Both the position numbers and the translations under genes were made by a program. Below are positions 23,161 to 35,373 of a DNA stretch of 41,202 nt, one piece after another. The notes under the pieces are model-generated. The model was given only the letters and a program-made list of their open reading frames with translations, was not told where the DNA came from and made no database searches. Numbering within the stretch: the first letter of the stretch is position 1; the number at the start of each line of letters is the position of its first letter. The stretch comes from Pelargonium nanum (Eukaryota > Streptophyta > Magnoliopsida > Geraniales > Geraniaceae), in assembly GCA_036897485.1 (NCBI GenBank), contig JAYMTF010000286.1, positions 1 to 41,202 on the forward strand, given 5' to 3'.

Positions 23161-24059
23161 AAAGTGATTTCAACACCAACTAAATATTTCTTCACATAGA
23201 TAAGAAGGAAATGAGATGTTTGAGGAATCTAGATGCATTGATGAACAATATGGGAATTTTGTAAAGGAATATTTGATAAATGATGAATAATTAAATGATT
23301 TTATAATTTGCTTTCCTCATTGATGTGTAATTTAAGAGATTCGTAAGAAAAAATTACAATTTATTTGAATTTGTTGATGCTCACACAGAGATATTAAATT
23401 ATTTATTTAATGCTAATTAATTGGGGTCAATAAAGATAAGAAGGAACCATGAATTATTCAAGACTAATTAAATTATCTTGGATATTAGTCTCATCCATGA
23501 ACCAATAGTTCATCAACAATTGCGGTTACTATTTTACAAGAAATACTAAGAACGTCATAATATAGATCTTTTTTGTTAACATTATCCAAAAAGGGGTATC
23601 TGAAATATAATACAAAGTTTTGAAACACTAGAATCACATACACCAATCTTTTAGAAGGTAAATTGGTGCACATGCGTTTGTTGTATATTTCATGCAACCA
23701 TTTACATACTATTTTAGAGTATTTGCATATAATCATTATTAAAAATTAAGACATTGTTTAAAAGAAAACGTACATAAAACTGAACTTAATAACATTTAAC
23801 AAAGTTGAAAACATACACAAAACAAAACGTTGAAACAATTATATGCATTTATCGGCGAACCCACCAACATTTATAGTGTTTAAAAGTACATGAAACCATG
23901 AAAACAACATTACTATTATACATATAAAGTTTGAGATAAAATTTTATTATTTATTAGATGGCAAATTTTATCCCTCAACCACACTAAACTATTTAGTTTA
24001 GCAGTATGCTGACACAATCACACAATCACACAACACAATAGTTATCCTCACAGACAATC

Positions 24060-24138
24060 CACGTGGCGTTATACTATTTGACCTTGACCTAAACAGATAC
24101 ATCTCCCGGTAATGTGTGGAAAAAAATATCTATAAATA
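24060..24138 (+). promoter_or_regulatory. NRAMP promoter: G-box, double W-box and TATA box
   Basis: CACGTG at 24060-24065 (in CCACGTGGC, a G-box/ABRE form), tandem TTGACC TTGACC at 24078-24089 (W-boxes, WRKY sites) and TATAAATA at 24131-24138, about 110 bases before the ATG. The order and spacing fit a proximal promoter. The factor assignments are by motif only. Confidence 0.65.
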
Positions 24139-24241
24139 AACGGAGGAGAAAATGCAGAGGACTGAACTGGACTGGTAGTTAATTTTTGAAGCTTCTCTCT
24201 TTTCTCTGTTCAAGCAGAAGCAAATTCCTCCGACCACCACC

Positions 24242-26854
24242 ATGCCACCGCAAGAGCACGACCAGCCTCTCCTCTCCGGCTCCGACGCCGATCAAGAAAC
24301 CGCCTACAACACCACCGAGAAAGTCCACGTCATCGGAATCGACGAGGCCGATTTGGATGGCCGCGTGCCTCCGTTCTCGTGGAGGAAGCTCTGGCTCTTC
24401 ACCGGACCAGGATTCCTCATGAGCATCGCGTTTCTCGATCCCGGAAACCTAGAGGGAGATCTTCAGGCCGGTGCGATTGCTGGGTACTCGCTGCTGTGGC
24501 TTTTGTTGTGGGCCACGGCGATGGGTCTATTGGTGCAGCTTCTCTCAGCTCGGCTCGGCGTCGCGACGGGGAGGCATTTGGCGGAGCTTTGCCGGGAGGA
24601 GTACCCGACCTGGGCCGGGATGGTGCTGTGGGTCATGGCGGAGCTGGCGCTGATTGGGGCAGATATTCAGGAGGTTATTGGGAGTGCTATTGCTCTCCGG
24701 ATTTTGTCGAATGGGTTTTTGCCTCTTTGGGCTGGCGTCACAATTACAGCTCTCGATTGGTATAATTTTGATTTCAGCTCACCATTTTGTCAATTTTGTT
24801 CCTTTTTTATGATTTATTCTATTTTTGATGGTTTTGGGTTTTGGTGTCACTGTGAGTTATGGTTGTGCTCCTGATTCGATTTTTTGTGCATACTCTATTT
24901 GATTCTTGAGATTAGAGGCCTCAATTCTGTTTAATTTGATTGATTGGAATTTGGATAGATACTCTGTGTTCTGTAAGGTATTAAATTTTTCCCCAATTCA
25001 AGTCGGGTCAGTTCTAGGAAATTTTATGACAAAAAAGGAAGAGTTTCTTCAGTATCATAAAGTTCACATCTTGGTTCACATGGCATAATGTTGACTAGGA
25101 TCTTTGATTGCCCTGTCACAGTTTTGTCTTCCTGTTTCTTGAGAACTACGGGGTGAGGAAATTGGAAGCGGTTTTCGCCATTCTTATTGCAACCATGGCG
25201 CTTTCATTTGCTTGGATGTTTGGCGAAACAAAGCCCAACGGCATGGAGCTTCTTGTTGGTATGTCATTTTGTCTTCATTGGCGTGAACAACTCGGTATCA
25301 ATTATCAAGTGTTTATGTAGTTGTCAAATGGGATTCTTTTTGTAGGTATCTTGGTTCCGAAACTCAGCTCCAGAACAATCAAGCAGGCTGTGGGAGTTGT
25401 GGGCTGTATCATAATGCCTCACAATGTATTCTTGCATTCTGCCCTCGTACAGTCCAGGGATGTTGACCATAAAAAGAAAGGTCGGGTCCAAGAAGCCCTC
25501 AATTACTACTCCATAGAGTCGACTATTGCACTTATCATCTCCTTCATCATCAACCTTTTCGTTACAACTGTGTTCGCAAAGGGATTTTATGGTACAGATT
25601 TAGCGAATAGTATAGGCCTTGCAAATGCTGGACAGTATCTTCAAGAGAAATATGGAGGCGGCGTCTTCCCAATTTTGTATATTTGGGGTATTGGATTGTT
25701 AGCAGCTGGCCAAAGTAGTACTATAACTGGCACTTATGCGGGGCAGTTTATCATGGGTGGTTTCCTGAACTTGAGGTTAAAAAAATGGCTGAGGGCATTG
25801 ATCACACGAAGCTGTGCTATCATCCCGACTATGATTGTTGCTCTTGCTTTCGACTCCTCTGAAGACACACTAGATGTGCTAAATGAATGGCTCAATGTGC
25901 TCCAATCAATTCAGATCCCATTTGCACTTATTCCCCTTCTGTGTTTGGTTTCTAAGGAGCAAATCATGGGTGTGTTTAAGATTGGCCCTGTTCTCAAGGT
26001 ATGTTTTCATTTCCTCTACTCTGTGTGTTGGCAACAAAGCTCTTCATGAACTAGTAATTTACTGCTGAAAATTTGTCACCTCGTGTCTTTGCTGTTGGCA
26101 TTTAGAAAATCTAAAAATAGCGATCAGATTAACGTCACAATTACTTGGCAATACCCCTAAAAATAGCAAAAAAGTAGAAGAAACAGAAACCAATCTTTCA
26201 TGAAGCTGTTTGGTGAACTTTTCTAAAATTATCCAATGCCATACTTTTCCTCTTGTCCAAGCTCACCTAAATGAAACAAAAGCTTGAACTTGTAAGTGAA
26301 GTAGCTTGCATATAGTCATATCAAATCTCATGTTAATGATTTTGTATTGTTTTCCCTCAACACCTACCACATTGTGGAAGTTGGAACATAAATTTTGACT
26401 TAGTGCCTTTGTCTAAGGATCTTCCTTGGTCCTTTAGATAAGGACAAAATGCTAACTTTGTTCATTATCTAATGAAGTATATTCCAAGTCGGAACCACTA
26501 ACATCCATTATACACTCAGTTTACTTGCGTTCCGTTCATCTCAGGCTTTATTTTTTGTTTCGTAGAAATGGAAACATATAATTTACGTGTTTGGCCTGAT
26601 CTCTCTATTTCGTTTTTTCTTTTATTTTATAGACTGTTGCTTGGCTCGTAGCTGCCTTGGTGATAGTGATCAATGGATACCTTTTGCTCGATTTTTTCTC
26701 CAATGAAGTGAGTGGTCCTCTGTTTGCTACTGTGGTGTGCGGTTTCACAACTGCATATGTTGCATTCATAATTTACCTCACTTCCCGGGGCATGTCCTTC
26801 TCTGCCTGCCGCAGCTTACTAACATTAAAGAAATCCGGGGACTCGGGAAACTGA
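24242..26854 (+). CDS. NRAMP3: NRAMP3/4-like divalent metal transporter
   Basis: Four exons: 24242-24759, 25122-25258, 25346-25998, 26633-26854; 1530 nt, 509 aa, which I recall as the length of Arabidopsis NRAMP3. NRAMPs are proton-coupled carriers of Fe2+, Mn2+ and related ions. The plant NRAMP3/4 branch sits in the tonoplast and releases vacuolar Fe and Mn, for example at germination. Seen here: the first-helix motif DPGN (66-69), the metal-site MPHN (242-245) followed by [11 protein letters not shown], about 12 hydrophobic segments, and an N-terminal acidic stretch with Leu10-Leu11 (EHDQPLL) like the dileucine tonoplast signal of AtNRAMP3. The second exon restores [14 protein letters not shown] and the third [14 protein letters not shown]. 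No defects were seen. The NRAMP2 and NRAMP5-type branches share much of this sequence, so the paralogue number is less sure than the family. Confidence 0.95.
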
Positions 26855-28050
26855 GTATTTATTTCTGAATCAGGCGCTTCCAACTTCCCAGCCATCCGCA
26901 GGTGCTCAAACAAACTGCACATAAATTATTTTTAGTTTAGCGTAGCCTTCACCATTTAGGCACAACCGGGTGAATTACTATAGTGGATTGGCTTAGTAGA
27001 AGTTAGTTCGTGTATGATAGCGCAAGTTCGATATTTCTGTTGTACACCAAATACAGAGAGAAAGAAAGCTGCGGAAAAATCGTGTAATCTGAAACTCTGA
27101 CGCATAGCGCCGCAGTAGTAATTTGTTACTGAATTTGGTTTTTGAATCAGCATTGTTTTAGCTCAGCTTATAACTTGCATGTTGAAACTCTGGTGCATAA
27201 TGTTGCTGTGTTCTTGCATTGATTTTCACAACTAATAGCTTTGCAGGACCATTTTAACTGTTTGGTTATGGGATTGCAGTCTCAAAGTAAGATTTATGAT
27301 TTATCCATACTTTGAGAGTGTACATAGCAAGCCTTTTTGCCACCAAGGTTAAAACTTGGATTTAGACCTGACAATTTGGATTTCGAGTTATCCTTTTCAA
27401 AATGCAAGATAGTGCGGGTTTCAAGTCACAGTTTTCTACATAGAAAATTTGCAAAAAATTGAGTTGAATTTTGGATCTAAATTGCCGGGTCTGGGTGAGT
27501 ATGGACCGTATGCGCACTTGAACAAATAGAATTGATTCTGTCTAATTTTGCTTCTGGTTTATGTTCGGAACAAATTCGGTTTGGATCGAATTACTTTTTA
27601 TTCAAATTCTCTTTTTATGAAATCAATTATTAAATTGATGCCCTAAATTCAATTTTAGGAGTGTTCAAGAAAGTCGACCCAGTCTGGTTCGAATGACATC
27701 CATGTCTTGGTTCGGATCAAACCAACCTTTAGAAAAATATATAAGTTGGGGGGAAAATAAAATAAAAATAATTCTCGGGAGAAAATAATTTAAATGTTAA
27801 AATTGATATGATTTGTGTTGAATTGGGATGAGTTATGAAATATAATGTACCAAAAGTAGTAAGAAAATTAAAATTATGATCCTTGATTAACCGGTCCAAT
27901 TTATCCACAGTTGTAAAATGCAATGCAATCCAACCAGTTTTAGTAATCAAACGATGTCGTTTATAGCATAAAAAGAAAACGACGGGTCGGATGAAGGATC
28001 GTGACAGGATCTGAGACACCAACTTCCGTTTCGGACCCGCTTGGTTTTGG
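26855..28050. other. Spacer between NRAMP and the aspartic protease gene
   Basis: The first few hundred bases are the NRAMP 3' UTR. A hAT-like element follows (27363-27645). The last ~170 bases before the protease gene are GC-richer, with a GGTCGGTCGGTTGGTCGATCG run near 28063-28083, probably promoter and 5' UTR. No other gene was seen. Confidence 0.55.
27363..27645. mobile_element. hAT-like non-autonomous TIR element, boundaries uncertain
   Basis: The left end TAGACCTGACAATTTGG matches the family terminus. Two inverted partners are possible: TAGGGCATCAATTTAA (element ends 27645, 283 bp, like the copy at 20164) or CAGACCCGGCAATTTAG (element ends about 27493). No clear target duplication supports either. 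Confidence 0.45.
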
Positions 28051-28190
28051 TTGGTGACGGAAGGTCGGTCGGTTGGTCGATCGAGTAGTTATTCCGTTAC
28101 TCGCTCCCTCCATGCCACTTTCATTTTTCCATTTCCGTAGTTACGTCAACGCCAATTCCAACCTCCCTCACATCTCTCTACCCACCGCTC

Positions 28191-31100
28191 ATGGCGCAAC
28201 CACACCTCACCACCACCACCGTCACCGTCCTCCTCATCCTCCATTTCATCGCCGGAATCGACGGCTTCGCCGACCGCATCACTCTCCTCCCACCGCCTCA
28301 CGGTGGCACTCGACCAGCATTGTTCTTACCGCTCTTTCCCTCTCCTCAAAATGCTTCTAGAGCCATCGCCTCCAAGTCCCGCCGCCGCCTCGCCGGATCT
28401 GGCTCGCATCCTAATGCTCACATGAGACTCTACGACGATCTCCTCCGCAACGGGTACTGATTTTCTCTTTCTGTGTCGTGTTTTGTTTCTGAAACCCTAT
28501 GTTTTGTGTTTGTGTTGATTTTTTCGGATCAATGTGGAAGGTACTATACGACGCGGCTCTGGATCGGGACGCCGCCGCAGAAATTTGCGCTTATTGTTGA
28601 TACCGGTAGTACTGTTACGTATGTTCCGTGCTCTACGTGCGAACAATGTGGCAGGCACCAGGTAATGCTTCATTGTTTTTCAGGATTTTGCTGTTGATTT
28701 TGTTTAGTTTCATATTAGGAAATTTAGCTGTTTATAATTTCAATTATAAATTGTTATGATAAAATCATGTGTCATTTGTTAACAAAATTATTGATATTTT
28801 GTTGTATGTAATGTATGAATACGTATATTAGTGTATGCCGATTAATTAATGTATGGAATGTAATTGCCAGGATCCGAGATTTGATCCGGATGCGTCTAGC
28901 ACCTATAAACCTGTGAAATGCAATATAGACTGCACCTGTGACATGGATAGGATGCAATGTGTTTATGAGAGGCAATATGCTGAGTTGAGCACCAGCAGTG
29001 GTGTCCTTGGTAACGATGTAATATCCTTTGGCAACCAAAGTGCGCTTGAGCCTCAGCGTGCAATTTTTGGGTGTGAAGATTTGGAGACTGGTGATCTCTA
29101 CAGTCAACGAGCTGATGGTATAATAGGTTTGGGCCGTGGTGAACTCAGCCTCATGGATCAACTTGTGGAAAAAGGCGTGATTAGTGATTCATTCTCGTTA
29201 TGTTATGGCGGGATGGATGTTGGTGGGGGTGCAATGGTTCTTGGTGGTATATCTCCCCCCTCGGGCATGGTCTTTACTCATTCAGATCCTACTCGCAGGT
29301 TTGTTTAACAAATTATATCTTCTGGATATAATACATCATGCATTTTTCTAAGAATTACGTTTGATGCATTTCACGCATTTACTCTAGTCCTGGGATGGCA
29401 ACAGTCCATATTACAATATAGAACTGAAGGAGATACATGTTGCGGGGAAGCCATTGCGGTTAAACTCACGGGTTTTTGATGGAAAACACGGGACTGTCAT
29501 GGATAGTGGTACTACATATGCTTACCTACCCGAAGCAGCCTATCTACCGTTTAAGGATGCTGTAAGAATCAGTTCCTTAATGTGATTCTTCTTTTCTACT
29601 TTATGTTTAATATGAAAGTTCATATAGATGAACACATATATTAAGATAGGATGGTGTATTACTGAAAATCCAACCACAACTACCTTATTTAATTATTATT
29701 ATTACTATCCTAAGAAGGTAAATTCTTCTTGAACAAGTTCACTTTGCGCCCTTTTTCACTACATGCTTATTTCTTTTATAGTATTTAAGTCTTGGTTAAG
29801 AAGGAAATGCTAGAACTAGCATCCGAGCTAGGTCTATAGTGGAGGAACAAGTAGAGATTGTACAATAAGAATCAAATGGCTGAGATTGTGGTAGGGATTA
29901 GTTTTTCACATGGTCTTTTGATGAGTTTGTGGTATTACGTTATAAGGGTTAGGAAGGTCCCTTGGAGGTTCTGCTTTATGATTTAATCCTCTTAATCACC
30001 TTTTGTTATTGATCTGTAAATGCATAGTTTGTGTTAAATTTGTCTGTAAATTTCTCTCATTCCAGTTCTATCTGTGCCTTTCGTTCTCTGCAATTAATTT
30101 ATTTTGATATATTTGTGCATACGTATGTACGTGCAGATTATGAAGGAACTTCACTCCCTCAAGAAGATCCATGGTCCTGATCCTAATTTTAATGATATTT
30201 GCTTTTTGGGTGGTGGAAGGTATTAGTTATATACATCAGGACCTTAACATTTTATAACAATTACTTATCTATGTTGCACAAGAATGTGATTGATTTTTTG
30301 TACAGTGATGTTTTACAACTCACAAAGTCATTTCCAGCCGTGGACATGGTATTCAGCAATGGTCAAAAATGGTCTCTATCACCAGAAAACTACTTGTTCA
30401 GGGTATTAACTTCATATTGTTTTTAAAAAGAAAAAAAAGAAAATATCGACCTTGCCTGTCCAAATAAATTGAGCTTCATTCTTGCAGAGTTGATTTTTAG
30501 ATAATTGATGATGTGTTGTTGTCATTGTGAATCTGGTGTATTCTTCTCTTGATGTATTTGCTCTGTACCTACTGATTATGTGTTCTGCTCTTGCCCCCTC
30601 CCAAATGAAGCATTCAAAAGTCAAAGGTGCATATTGCTTGGGGATTTTCCAGAATGGGAAGGATGCAACTACTCTTTTAGGAGGTATGTTTTGCTGAACA
30701 GAGATATGTACTGCTGATTTTAACCATGCCATGTTCCATTCCAAGTGAAAATGTGTCGTGCAAACCCTCAACTCTTCTATATAATCTGAAGTTACCCAAT
30801 TTCTCTATCATAATCTATACTTTCAAAAGCTTTGTCTGATGCAAGTGTTACATTCATAACAGGAATTGTTGTTCGCAATACCTTTGTAATGTATGATCGT
30901 GAGCGAAAAAGGGTTGGTTTTTGGAAAACTAATTGTTCCGAGTTGTGGAAAAGGCTACACGTACCTGCTGCATCTCCTCTAGGGACTCAAGCTTCAACTT
31001 GGAAAAACTCCACTGCAGAAGTGTCACCGGCCATGGCTCCAACTGGATCACCGAATTATAATAGTTTTCCAGGTACAGTGAACTCCATATTTTAAACTAG

Positions 31101-33063
31101 CCTTTCATGATCAATCCTAGAAAGCAGTAATTATATTTGCATCCCATAGACTCGTCTCTAGGTATTCCCGAGACCTAATGCTTCTAACTTCAGTATTGAA
31201 ACAATACTTCATTTTGTTAGTCACTTTTAGATATGGTGGCATGTGACACGCATGCTAGTTCATTTGTACTGTATAGGTATAAATCAGTTTACCTTTTTAT
31301 ATTTTATGAATTTCTTAACAGAGATGAGTTGATATGCCTCGTTATGTTTACTGTATAAAATTTAAATTTCTTATCTTAGCAAATTGATTGATATAAATGT
31401 GATGATGTTTTCTCATCGATCATCCTTCTCAGGAGAATTCCAAGTTGGACATATTATCTTTGATATTGCAATAAGTACCAACTACTCTGATCTGAAGCCT
31501 CACATTCCAGAACTCGCTGAGTTCATTGCTAGCGAGTTAGATGTTAGTGCATCACAGGTTAGGCAAATGCTTCAGTCGAATACCAAGAGTTCATAACCAC
31601 ACTTGCTAAAATTTGTTGTAATCGTGTATTGGGTTTAAACTACTTATTGATTGTAAATTCAAACCTATCTTCCCTGAACTTTATTCAATATCTAGTGTTT
31701 TAAAGTCAAGCTCATCTATTCACTGCAACACAAAACTAACCTCAAATGGATGATTTTAGGTTCAGTTACTGAATTGTGTGTCCAAAGGAAACGAAACCCT
31801 TGTTAGATGGGCCATATTCCCAGCAGGATCTGATGACCACATTTCTAATCCAACTGCAATGGTAGGTTTTGCAAGTTCCAATGTTGTTTGTACGTAATAG
31901 GTTTTGAATATATCCTGATGCTTATGTTCTGATCACAGAGTATAATATCTCGGGTTTCCGAACATCGTCTGCAGCTTCCCGATGCCTTTGGAAATTATCA
32001 GCTAGTCAATTGGAATGTTGAGCCACCACCAAAACGGTACACAAATCTTCAGTTGATTTGATCCACTAATTAAATTTAACATGATATCACTGCTTTTCTT
32101 CTTCCCCTACCTTTTCTTGTTTGGAATCTTATGTTCGTATTAGTTGTGCTAGGGGGTGGTAATTCGTGTTAGTGTCCAAATTTTAGTATTATGTTAAATA
32201 GGTCAACCTAAACCCGATCCGATTATTAAATGGTTGAATTACACGAGCACGACCCGTTTATGAGCGGGTAGAAACGACATGACATGCACGGCTAACACAT
32301 TTAAGTAACTGAGTTCAAAATTACACGACCCGACTCGACATGTTTTTCAAAAACAGGTTGATATTGACCCAACGTGATCCGATATATTTGACCCGTTTAA
32401 TATACATGGTTTATTTTTTACCTGATATGTTTGAAATTTTACATTTTTACCCTTAAATGCGGATCTTTAAACACAGCTTGGACACGAACACGACCAGATT
32501 CTGATTAAGCTGAACTCAAATCTACTTAAATTAGTGTTGTGTTTGTGTCATGTCACGAGTCATGACCCAAAGTATCAGCCCTAAGCCGTGACATCAAATC
32601 CTTAAGTAGTACTCCATCTGTCTCCGAACGAATGTTCACTTTCTCTGGAAAGTTTTATAAATTTTGTTTCAAAACAAGTGGTCCAATTTTGGTTTCAGGT
32701 AATTAGTTATGCATGATTTACCAGTAATACCCTCTAATCGCCTTGGATGCGCATATAAGAAAGTGTACACTCTGTATGACATAAAGAGTATTATTTGTTT
32801 TTACGGTTTTAACTCTAGCATGCAAATATATTCCGCAACAAATCTTTGCATAATATTGAAATGATCTCTCACTGATAAAATGTCACAGGACATGGGGTGA
32901 GCAGCATTATATGGTATTGATAATGACAGTTATGGTTGTTTTAATTATTGGACTATCGGCTTCTGGAATATTGTATATTTGGAGACAAGGAGGTTTCAGT
33001 TCTCCTTATGCGCCTGTTGGTGCAAATGCTTCGGATCAAGAACTAGCTGCTCTGAATTCATAG
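28191..33063 (+). CDS. A1-family aspartic protease, membrane-anchored (At3g50050/At5g43100-like)
   Basis: Twelve exons: 28191-28453, 28541-28661, 28871-29298, 29405-29561, 30137-30219, 30306-30402, 30611-30683, 30863-31072, 31433-31557, 31760-31861, 31939-32036, 32889-33063; 1932 nt, 643 aa. It hydrolyses peptide bonds with two aspartates in the secretory pathway or at a membrane. Seen: signal peptide about 1-27 (hydrophobic VTVLLILHFIAG), first catalytic motif DTGST at 108-112 preceded by YYTTRLWIGTPPQ, a Cys-rich nepenthesin-like insert (CSTCEQCGRH...CNIDCTC), second catalytic motif DSGTT at 304-308, and a C-terminal transmembrane helix about 593-617 with a short cytosolic tail. Both catalytic motifs are intact. 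There is no plant-specific saposin-like insert, so it is not a typical phytepsin. The last intron (32037-32888) holds two small transposons. Substrates cannot be inferred. Confidence 0.94.
32150..32583. mobile_element. hAT-like non-autonomous TIR element in the last intron of the protease gene
   Basis: The ends are TAGGGGGTGGTAATTCGTG and, inverted, TAGGGCTGATACTTTGGG. The interior is rich in ACACGA and GACCCG words that recur in both orientations, giving foldback potential. Length 434 bp. Flanks AGTTGTGC and AGCCGTGA match at 5 of 8 positions, a weak target duplication. Confidence 0.65.
32610..32790. mobile_element. Stowaway-type MITE in the last intron of the protease gene
   Basis: The left end is TA-CTCCATCTGTCTCC, leading to TGTTCACTTTCT. 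The right end, inverted, reads TACTCTTTATGTCATACAG and leads to TGTACACTTTCT. The interior shares TTAGTTATGCA with the element at 5205. It lies only 26 bases downstream of the hAT-like element. Confidence 0.72.
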
Positions 33064-33275
33064 GCAGTGTCTTTGCTTGCGGTATGCTGAAGTAAAATGC
33101 TCTGCTAAATTTGATCCTATTATTTTTGTCTAGATATATAATATGCATTGTCCTCTCTGGTCTCTGCACATGCAATTATATAGAAATATATATATACACG
33201 CACGCCCGTGCACGCAAAGCTCACGTTTTGAATGTATGAGGTGTATGATTTTTGTATGGGAATATTGTATCATAT

Positions 33276-33281
33276 AATAAA
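33276..33281 (+). terminator. Polyadenylation signal of the protease gene
   Basis: AATAAA lies about 213 bases past the stop codon in an AT-rich 3' UTR. Confidence 0.55.
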
Positions 33282-34063
33282 GCCATTTATTTACTGATAA
33301 ACCCACAATTATTGTACATGTTATTAGCTGTTGAATACAATAATTAGGTGTCTTCCGATTGGTATATGATTATATGTTGTAGCCATGGCGTTTTGACATA
33401 AAATAGCTATGAGGAGAGAGTATTTGGAAAAATGTTCCATTTTGGTCAATAAGGTATGCTATTTTGTTTGAATTAGTATAGTCTTCCAGCGTCAAATTAA
33501 ATTGACGTGATAATTTTTTTCGATTTTTTATAACGTGGCGACTACTATGTAACTAATACAGAACAATTTCTAAAAAAACAAAATTTTGAAATGAGAAAAT
33601 AGAAAATAGAAAATCTGAGGCAACTAACAGCTTGATCGAAAGAAATTTCATAAATTCATTAAATGAATATATGAGATAAATTTGACGGTCATATATCTTT
33701 ATTGATTTAGCGAGTCATAGCCAGTAGAAAACCGACTTAATATTTTTTTTTTGAAGTAGACTTAATATTTTTTCTTCATTAAATAGCATTGGATTTTTTT
33801 TTGGAAACGTGCTGTGGTATTGAATAAAAGAAAAGAAAATGAAGAATAAATGGAAATCTACTGTCATGTCTCCCATGTTCTAGAAAATTTCCGTTACGCG
33901 CCGCTCATTGTATCTGTGTGTAAATTATAAACCTAACCCAACCGGTCCCGCTGGCGCCTACCTAATACTAGTCAATATTTGGCAATATACCATAATTACT
34001 ACTTCAATACTCCGGTTCATATTATCACCTTAAATTACCAAAATGTCCCCTACTTATTTAAAA

Positions 34064-34319
34064 TAAAGCTAGCAATTCGAGTTTTAGATCTTCCCTGGCT
34101 TTTCGAGTTCGGGTTCCAGACTTAATGCAAACTTGGTTTGCGAGAAGTGTGGGCTCACGATTCATGATCGGATTTCAAATTATTAGTTCAATATTTGACA
34201 GATTTGTGCGAGTTTATTCTCTCTTAAAAATTGACCGAGTCAAATTTATTGAATTGAATCAACAAAATAAAAACTGATTTTTGCGTGTATGAGAATTCGA
34301 GTTTAAATTGGCAGCTATA
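34064..34319. mobile_element. hAT-like non-autonomous TIR element (weak)
   Basis: The left end TAAAGCTAGCAATTCGAG pairs with an inverted right end TATAGCTGCCAATTTAAACT. The pattern fits the family seen at 19168 and 20164, but the termini are diverged and no target duplication is visible. Confidence 0.45.
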
Positions 34320-34529
34320 ATCTCAAGCATAAAACCCGAATTTAAATAAAAAAAATTAATCAATATTGTATTTTGTGTTGCATTTTTTGTACATCTCATG
34401 TAACAAAATCAATTTTTATCAACGTTTTGTTATGAATTTGTGTCGTGTGAACACCCGACGTATTATTTTAATTTTATGGTCGACATATTTTCATTCAATC
34501 AAGTTACAATTTCGATGTTTGACATATCA

Positions 34530-34666
34530 TGTCATGATGTTTTTTTTTTAAAAATTGAGCTACACAACATAAGTAGCTCTCCCCTTTTAACCCAAATCTC
34601 ACCCGACCCGACGCAATGAGATTTGAATCCGCAACCTCCTACGTGCAGATGTGTGTCATGATGTTT
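34530..34666 (-). mobile_element. SINE-like element with perfect 13-bp target-site duplication
   Basis: TGTCATGATGTTT occurs at 34530-34542 and again at 34654-34666. Between them a 111-bp insert reads, on the minus strand, from CACATCTGCACG through a B-box-like GGATTCAAATCTC to GTAGCTCAATTTTT and an A-rich tail. The A-box is missing, so it is probably 5'-truncated. The perfect duplication implies a fairly recent insertion. Confidence 0.8.
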
Positions 34667-35373
34667 AACACATCATTTTATATAAAATATTTTATAAAAC
34701 TTTTGAAACAAATAATGGTGTTTTTTTTATAGCTATAACTTAAAAATAAATTTCGTAGAAAAAGAGAAAACAAATAAAAGCTTGGTTACCAATAAAATTG
34801 AAAAATAAAAAAAGAAACTGACAAAGGGCACAAACAAACCAGGAAGCAGAGAATCAGCGAAATCTGGGCGAGAAAGGTTGAGAAAAGCGCCCGAAGACGA
34901 CCCTTGTTTCTGCTCCACCTCTCTCTCCGCATTCAGGTACCTCTTGCTTGATCCATCTAGGTTTTTTTTATTTTTATTTTTTTTTTATTTTGTGTGCTCG
35001 CTTCTTTCCGATTGCTCTCTTGTGTCCATTTCTGGTATCTGCATTTGGGGCTTGAAACGAATTGACTTCTTGATTGACTCGTATGTTCGGGATTTGATTC
35101 TGCTTTGAATTATGATAATCGGTGCATTGTTTTCTGGTTCTGCCTATGTTGAATTTTTGAACGTTGAGGAAATGACGGCGATGATGACCAGGAAACTGGT
35201 TTGTTTGATTTTTATGTATAGCTATTTGTTTCTATAATTCTATTGTTTTGTGTGCTACTTTTTTGGGGTTTGGGGTAGAAGCTGAGGATGAATTGTGTTT
35301 TTTTTTTTTTTTTGAAACTTATGGAAGAGCTGTTAGGATCTGGAGGTGTGTTTTGCTTGTTTTGGTTGAGATT

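Larger units (their letters stand above)
19808..24000. other. Large intergenic region with small transposons and no convincing gene
   Basis: About 4.2 kb between the zinc-finger gene and the NRAMP gene. It contains a hAT-like element (20164-20450), a cluster of ACGT motifs (21713-21885), a short TIR element (22104-22222), a TA run (22003-22014) and a SINE-like copy (23014-23160). The remainder is AT-rich. Open frames of 60-97 codons here have no protein-like composition or recognisable motif. Confidence 0.6.
33300..34860. other. Spacer between the protease and PUB4-like genes
   Basis: AT-rich DNA holding a hAT-like element (34064-34319) and a SINE copy with clear target duplication (34530-34666). 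No gene-like open frame was seen. The last ~150 bases probably include the PUB4-like promoter, but no TATA box stands out. Confidence 0.55.

Noticed and set aside
28073-28360. 95-codon plus-strand frame overlapping the protease start
   Set aside because: It is out of frame with the signal peptide and catalytic domain. The frame from 28191 continues across eleven further exons.
31558-31596. Early C-terminus of the protease by reading through the donor at 31557
   Set aside because: The next exons keep frame and supply the membrane anchor. Read-through would be a retained-intron form at most.
33180-33215. Alternating purine-pyrimidine run near ATATATATACACGCACG as a special structure
   Set aside because: It is short and lies in a 3' UTR where such runs are common; nothing else supports a function.
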